Positions 58,147 to 64,000 of a DNA stretch of 64,000 nucleotides are shown one piece after another. Each line of letters starts with the position of its first letter. Positions within the stretch are counted from its first letter, which is position 1. A model generated the notes under the pieces. It made no database searches. It was not told the origin of the DNA and saw only the letters and a program-made list of their open reading frames with translations. The stretch lies in contig JAMJFZ010001262.1 in assembly GCA_026225945.1 (NCBI GenBank), positions 248,001 through 312,000 of the forward strand, in the 5' to 3' direction. Origin of the DNA: Cricetomys ansorgei. Taxonomy: Eukaryota > Chordata > Mammalia > Rodentia > Nesomyidae. The position numbers and the translations under genes are program-made.

Positions 58147-58534
58147 TCTCCTCCTCCTCCTCCTCCTCCTCCTCCTCCTCCTCCTCCTCCCCCTCCTCCT
58201 CCTCCTTCCCCTTCTCCTCCTCCTCCTTCTCTTCCTCCTCCTCCCCCTTCTCCTCCTCCTCCTTCTCCTCCTCCTACCCCTTCTCCTCCTCCTCCCCCTC
58301 GTCCTCCTCCTTCTCCTCTTCCTCCTCCTCTCTCCCCCTTCTCCTCCTCCTACTCTCCTCCCCCTCCTCCTCCTCCTACTCCTCCTCCTCCTCCTCCTCC
58401 TCCTCCTCCTTCTCCTCCTCCTCCTCCTCCTTCTCCTTCTCCTTTCCTCCTTCTTCTCCTCCTCCTTCTCCTTCTCCTTTTCTTCTTCTCTTCCTCCTAT
58501 TCCTTCCCCTTCGTCTTCTTCTCTTCCTCCTTCG
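58147..58534. repeat. (TCC/TTC)n pyrimidine tract, about 388 bp
   Basis: Plus strand almost entirely C/T, mainly CTC/CTT trinucleotides, with a few ACT and GTC breaks. Poly-Ser, poly-Pro and poly-Leu frames here are artefacts. Confidence 0.98.
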
Positions 58535-61085
58535 ATTTTAGTTTGACTTTTTTATATAACAATTTGAATTTAAAATTTATGCAATTATGTCTCTGACGAC
58601 TGAAATACATAGTCCCAAAGATATGTGCATCCATCTGTATGAGCAGACTGCACTTACTAAATCATGGTGCTCATCATTTTTAGCCCATGCATTAATTATG
58701 CAATAATTTTATTGAAATTCAACTAATAGAGTTCTATATATGCTGGTGTCATTAAGTTATTCTTGCAAATTAATTGGATGATGTTGCATTTTCATCATTT
58801 GTTTTCTACTGAAGCTCTTTGTAAGAAAGATCTTTATACAGCTTTTTTAAATAATAGGGGATTTTTTAGAGATGTACATAATTTTCATGGGGAACAAACG
58901 TAAAAAGTATATATGCTTATCTTTAAAGTATTTTATGCTCTCATGCTAAAAATTCTACCTTTACATTAAAGTATGATTCTTAAAATACCTTTGCAATATG
59001 CACACAGTTGTCACTTGTCATCAGAGAGGATGACAACTTACAACATTTGATCTCTACCCAAATAATACACACATTCTTCACTTTCAAATGCCTTCTTAAT
59101 TTCTCTATTTTGCCCCAGGATACTAATGGTAAATAGTTTAACACAACCATATTATAAAGTATTATAGAGATTGGACAACACTCTTCATAAAAATATGTAC
59201 ATAGTTCACTCATTGATTACTGTAGGAAAAATAGCTCATTACTTCCTCTTACTATATTCTTAACACAAAGCAAAACACTTTGGACATGACATCCCTTGCC
59301 ATGTGTCAGCTCTCTGGTAGTCACCCACTGAGTGCCATGAAGTATTCTGTAATTCAGTTCAATTCTTACAGAGACGAGGATCAGCGCAGACTCACACGCC
59401 TATGGCACAATCCCTAACATTTGCTCCTCTCTGCTTTAAATTCCAGTAAGAAGCAGTAGCTTACCAGCTCACTCACTACTGTCTAACCTGCTACAAATTA
59501 GAGTCTCATGATAACTTTCTTGAGTCTCCTCATTTACTCTCTCAGGACAGTGCTTTATTTACAATTGCTCATTATAAAATTATTTTTTAAAGAAAGATAC
59601 AACTCAGAAGTACCAAGGTGGAAAAGACAAAAAGGACCAGGTATGGAGAAAGAGGTATAGGGCTTGTTTGTATAGCCCATCGAGGGCACCAACCTCCTAG
59701 CTCTCAAGTGCTGAACATGTGAAAGCTTTCAATTTACAATTTGAAGGTTTTTTTTTTTGAGAACTTAACCACAAATTATTATCTCAAAACCCTGGACATA
59801 TTCTCTTTCCAAACATTTAATATCTTTTTGGCCCTTCAATAAGAAATCAGACCACATCCAGGAGTTCAACTAAGGTCACCTTATCAGAACAAAAAACATT
59901 CCTATCACTTAAAACATTCCCAGGGACCGGGAGCTCTGCTTGAGGAGCTGGCATCAAAGACCAAATAGTAGAACAGATAATGTACCTAGCACCTCTGCCA
60001 CTCGGGAAATTACAAGCATTTTGGGTGCCAGAAATGGGCAGAAATTGAATATGTATTTTTTTATGAAACCATAACATCATGATGACAATTTGTTGTATAA
60101 TGCACTTTCGGGTTCTCTTGTTTGCTATGTCAGCTTGACGGTATTGAATAAACTTCACATAATATGCTTTATCTGTCATCTTAACTTGTGAATAGTTTTC
60201 TAAAAGTCAGAATTTTAAAAGTTGTTCCACCCATGATTATATTTGTTTAAGTTTTTCATCAAACAACATTCTCAATTATGAAAGATTATCTAATCAATAT
60301 ACATGAATACGTGCTATCAGCTTAGAAAATTAATTCATAAGGCGTTTCATTACTGAAGTAATTTGTGGTCAAGATAAATTAGAAAATATTTTAAATGAAA
60401 TGATAATGAAAACACAGCAGACAAAAATTTGGGAATGCAGTTAACATACTAACTTCATATTTTCTAATATATATAATTCTCTCTGTCTATGTATGTGTGT
60501 ATGTGCATGCATGTTTATTTTATATATATATATATATATACTAGAAAGAAAGTCTTAAAAATTTACAACTCATGTTCTCTTTCATATATGAATCCTGCCT
60601 TCTATACTTTGATTTTATATGTTTGACTTGGGGCATCTCCCGAAGCCAATAAACTACAGAGAGGTCTTAGGAAAGACAAGGATGACTTGGGAGAGGGAAG
60701 ATAGTAAAACATAGGTAGTGGAGAAAGGGAATACTGGGAGTGAGAAGGAGTGGGAAGATAAGGGAGAAGAGGAAGCAGAGAAAAGGGTCAGTCATGATAG
60801 GGTGTGTAAGACGTACACAAAAAAGGCACACTAGCTACCATATAGTAACTTAGTAAAGGGGAGCTGTTCATCATGGTTAGCTAAGACATGGTTAGTCTGG
60901 AAGCAATGAGCTCTGGATGAAGATTCCAATATCAGGTGTGTAATACCCCCTCAGGATTTAATGATCAGAGAGACTCCAGATATCCCCAAAACAATGCAAG
61001 TTCTTCAATCCTTCTTGATTGGTTACTCAGCAAAACTAGATATAAAGACCATGGTGCTTCTTCTGGATAGCTTTACCTCATGAAG
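58535..61085. other. AT-rich single-copy DNA; nothing recognised
   Basis: Includes (TA)n at 60519-60541 and a possible MIR remnant near 59330-59440. The 110-codon minus frame 60179-59847 has no motif. Confidence 0.5.
60519..60541. repeat. (TA)n microsatellite
   Basis: About 11 TA units following a TGTGTATGTGCATGCATG patch. Confidence 0.93.
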
Positions 61086-61089
61086 TAGA

Positions 61090-61680
61090 TCTGTGCAGTG
61101 TTTGTCCTTCAGTGACTGCCTCCATTCATTTAGCACAACAGCACCTGGGTCCTCTCATGTTGCTGCAGATGGTGGGATTTCCTTCTGTTTAAAAGCCAAA
61201 TCATGTAGTTTTGGATGTACAGACATTATGGACATAGTTTCTGTATTTTAGCTACTGGGAAAAATGCTCCTGTGAATGTAGGACAATAGCCATCTCTTCA
61301 AGACCTTCATTTCAATTCTTTTGGACGTACACTCAGCAATAGGATTGCCAGATCATACGGAGATTCTCTTTTCACAAGAGTTGAAACTGTTTTCCACAGC
61401 ACCGATAACAGCACGCATTCCCATCACCAGTGAACAAGCTATCTTGGCTTTTTCGTGTCTTCACCAGTCCTTGTTAAGTATTAATGATAGCCAATCTAGC
61501 CAGTGTGGAGGTATATATAGATAAACATGTCTATAAGCATTGGACTTGTCATTTGAATTTCCTTGATGATTGGCAGTCTTTTGGAGATTTTTGCTATTGA
61601 ATTATAGTTGTAAGGGTTATTTATATATTCTGGCTATTAACTCTATATCTATTTCAGTTCTCCCAAGGAAAGTCTAGTTT
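61090..61680 (-). mobile_element. Ancient mammalian L1 (L1M-type) ORF2 3' end, antisense
   Basis: AATGCTCCTGTGAATGTAGG, TTTTGGACGTACACTCAGCA, AATAGGATTGCCAGATCATA, TTTTCCACAGCACCGATAAC, TTCCCATCACCAGTGAACAA and CAGTCTTTTGGAGATTTTTG are the antisense order of the ORF2 C-terminal region of old L1s. Confidence 0.8.
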
Positions 61681-62925
61681 CATTGAAGTTCTCCAGTTTA
61701 GCCTCCATTTCAGCTTCCTGAGTGAAGCTGGAACTCTATGTGTCACCAATCCTGTCTGGCTAATAGTGACATAGAGGTTTGAAATAGGAATTCTTGTTTT
61801 TGAAATGACAAATGGACTGGTATGTTACATGTGCGACTGAATGGAGTGGAGAACTTACAGAGGCAAAGGAGAGGCATTTAAAATCTAGAAGAAATTATCT
61901 ACAGAAGGGTACACCTCTAAAGTTTCATCAACTGTTATCTTTCATGAGGCAATTTATATCTGAGAATCCAGACTTGTGCCCTACTGGGTAGAATTTGGGT
62001 TTTGAGGTTGATAATTCCCTAAGTGTTTCTTCAGCCAGATGGTTCTACAGATGAGGGGCCATCTGACCAGGCAATGTTTAGTTATATTATTTAATCCTGT
62101 GTTTATTAAAGCTTGCTCTTTCTGGCAACATACTGTTCCTTTTTAAAGCCTTCCTTGGCAAACTGCAGCGATTTGGATAGTGATTGATTTTTAAAGTATT
62201 TCACTAGGATTTCCCGAGAGCACTCCATCCTTTTCTGGCCTGTAGAGAGACAAGGATTGGGCTTCATTTGCTTTACTACACACTCCACCACTTATATAAA
62301 CATAGCTGCTTTTTATTTTTAAGCCAATTCTTAAATTTCCACAACACTAAGAGATAGGTTTGTAGTAATGATCACCCAAATTCTCACAGTGAGTGACTGA
62401 GTTATGGGTCCACTCATGGAGTTGGCTTATCTCAGGTGAGTAGCAATATCCTATGCCTGACAGTTAGTAATCATTTCAGGCTTCTATTTTCAGAAAGCAT
62501 GGTTGTAATAACTTCAGAAGAAACAGTTCAATGTGACTGGTGAAAACTTGGGGAGTTTTGTGGTCCTGTGACCCACTGAAGAGGGTAGAAAATAGACAAG
62601 GTAGAGCCATAAGTCTTTTGTCAAAGTGTGCATGAGAACATTTTATAGTATTACCTATATTATATCCCCTAACCTACCAGGATCATCAACATTGAGAGGC
62701 ACAGGTTAGAGTGAATGAAATGTCAGAAGATGAAGGAGTCAATGAGCGTTATTTCCAGTAAATGGGTGCTTGGTCTTCAGGGTCTGTGTTCTCCTGTGAA
62801 CTCTGATCATTTTTTATTACTAGATAGCAAATACTTTTTTTTTTTACCTGAAAACCCTTTCCATTACTACCACCATGTCTGCCACCAAAGAACAGGCATG
62901 TTTTTTGAAATATCCAGTGAATGTT
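61681..62925. other. Intergenic DNA; a weak antisense MIR-like remnant at 62310-62400
   Basis: AAATTTCCACAACACTAAGA, AGATAGGTTTGTAGTAATGA and TTCTCACAGTGAGTGACTGA resemble antisense MIR. Otherwise nothing was recognised. Confidence 0.45.
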
Positions 62926-62927
62926 AT

Positions 62928-63078
62928 GCCAAATGGTGGTGGTACATGCCTTTAATCCCAGCACTCAGGAGGCAGAGGCAGGCAGATCTCTGTGAGTTCA
63001 AGGATAGCCTAGGCTACAGAGTGAGTGAGTTCCAGGACAGCCAGAGGTGTAACAGAGAAACAGTGTCTCAAAAAACGA
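62928..63078 (+). mobile_element. B1 SINE with an A-rich tail running into a purine tract
   Basis: GGTGGTACATGCCTTTAATC, CCAGCACTCAGGAGGCAGAG, ATCTCTGTGAGTTCAAGGAT, TTCCAGGACAGCCAGAGGTG and CAGTGTCTCAAAAAACGAAA. Near full length. Confidence 0.95.
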
Positions 63079-63081
63079 AAC

Positions 63082-63353
63082 TAAGAAGGAGGAGAAGGAG
63101 GAGGAAGAGGAGGATGGAGTTGGAGGAGGAGGAGGAGGAAGAGGAGGAGGAGGAGAAAGAGAGGGGGGAGGAGTTGGAAGAGAAGAAGAAGAAGAAGAAG
63201 AAGAAGAAGAAGAAGAAGAGGAAGAGGAAGAGGAAGAGGAAGAGGAAGAGGAAGAGGAAGAAGAAGAAGAAGAAGAAGAAGAAGAAGAAGAAGAAGAAGA
63301 AGAAGAAGAAGAAGAAGAAGGAGAAGAAGAAGGAGAAGAAGAAAAAGAAATAT
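63082..63353. repeat. (GAA/GGA)n purine tract, about 270 bp, grown from a B1 tail
   Basis: Plus strand almost entirely A/G: first GGAGGA/GAGGAG, then (GAA)n, then AGAGGAAG units, then (GAA)n again. It is complementary in composition to the pyrimidine tract at 58147-58534. Poly-Lys/Glu and poly-Ser frames are artefacts. Confidence 0.98.
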
Positions 63354-64000
63354 CCAGAGTTAAGACCTCTCTATCATCCAACAGAAAACCTGGAAGCATT
63401 TAAGACAAAAGCAGAACATGTGGCTCGGGTGCTGTGTCACCAACATGGACTCAGCTAAGACATTTCTCAGCCCAAAGCATCTGATTCCTGATGCTTGGGA
63501 AGTGGTTAAAGCAAGGGGTCTGTGGTGCCCGTTCTCATTTCAGAGTAAATCTGCATAACGATATTTCTAAATGCTGCTGGCTTAAGCTTCCTATGTGTTA
63601 TTCATGAAAGTAAGCCCAAAGGTGTCATAAAAAGAAGAACAGTGGCATTTATTTTGGAAGCTGACAGTAATAGAGGAATACATTGAGAACAAGACAGAAA
63701 CTCCAGTAGTAAAAGGTTTATTTATTTCAGTATCATCATAGACTTACTGAACTGAGATGAAGAGTAAGATATGATCCATCTCCTAAAAGTCAGTTGATCA
63801 TCACCATGTACTATAGATCGTTTGGACACTTTATATGGGGGAGGAAAACTGTCATCTGATACACAGTTAAATACTCTAAAACTAGATTCCATCAGAGAGC
63901 TTACCTTCTCAAATGTGGAATAGTACAAGAGTACAGCAGACGTGAATCGCTCAAGGGGCTTTGTAACCAGGAAAGCAGCCATCACACGTCTGTACAATGG
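63354..64000. other. Single-copy intergenic DNA to the window end
   Basis: No coding or repeat family was recognised. The minus-strand open frame 63997-63722 (91 codons) has no domain signature. Confidence 0.5.

Noticed and set aside
58086..58596. Poly-Ser and poly-Pro frames
   Set aside because: Translation of a pyrimidine trinucleotide tract.
62715..63458. 247-codon frame with a Lys/Glu-rich half
   Set aside because: It runs through a B1 SINE and the purine tract; no independent domain.

Overview
The window looks like intergenic or intronic nuclear DNA from a muroid (mouse-, rat- or hamster-like) rodent. The evidence is the repeat content: B1 (7SL-derived) SINEs, antisense B2/B3-class SINEs, an ID/B1-dimer B4-type SINE, rodent L1 elements with Lx-like 3' UTRs, and older mammalian-wide repeats (MIR, L2, MLT1-type LTRs, L1M, a hAT-Charlie fossil). 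No multi-exon protein gene, tRNA, rRNA or CRISPR array could be supported. Every open reading frame of notable length belongs either to a decayed transposon protein or to a low-complexity repeat. Family names rest on recognised motifs and not on a library search, and most edges are good to about 10-30 bases.

Layout. 1-3750 is the 5' half of a rodent L1 in antisense, with broken ORF2 and ORF1 and a GC-rich 5' UTR. 6.1-8.6 kb has a B1 and an ancient antisense L1. 8.6-11.75 kb is an L1 with a twin-priming inversion, split by a solo LTR (10316-10861) whose 6-bp target duplication is readable. 12.4-15.9 kb holds MIR, a B2/B3 SINE, an L1 3' UTR and a hAT-Charlie fossil keeping its C-terminal dimerisation region. 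18.3-19.7 kb is a second inverted L1. 22.19-23.05 kb is a TG/TA-rich satellite-like block. 23.7-27.0 kb is one very old L1 cut into pieces by younger insertions. 29-37 kb is mostly SINEs, four MIR copies and single-copy AT-rich DNA. 37.5-39.9 kb is the 3' half of a rodent L1 in sense. 42.5-43.2 kb is an MLT1-type LTR carrying two SINE insertions. 46-50.5 kb has medium-reiteration repeats, a second MLT1-type LTR and MIR. 50.7-52.4 kb is a simple-repeat and structure hotspot (imperfect palindrome, CA and purine tracts, G-rich minisatellite). 55.6-56.9 kb is bounded by two near-identical inverted arms. 58.1 and 63.1 kb carry long complementary pyrimidine and purine tracts.

No genes work together here. 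What stands out is structural: two inverted duplications outside any recognised transposon (50720-51258 and 55595-56910), a local direct duplication (32950-33343), a possible G-quadruplex-forming minisatellite (51850-52405), and an unclassified dispersed repeat of about 270 bp present twice in opposite orientation inside two different older transposons (14920-15193 and 26097-26370).
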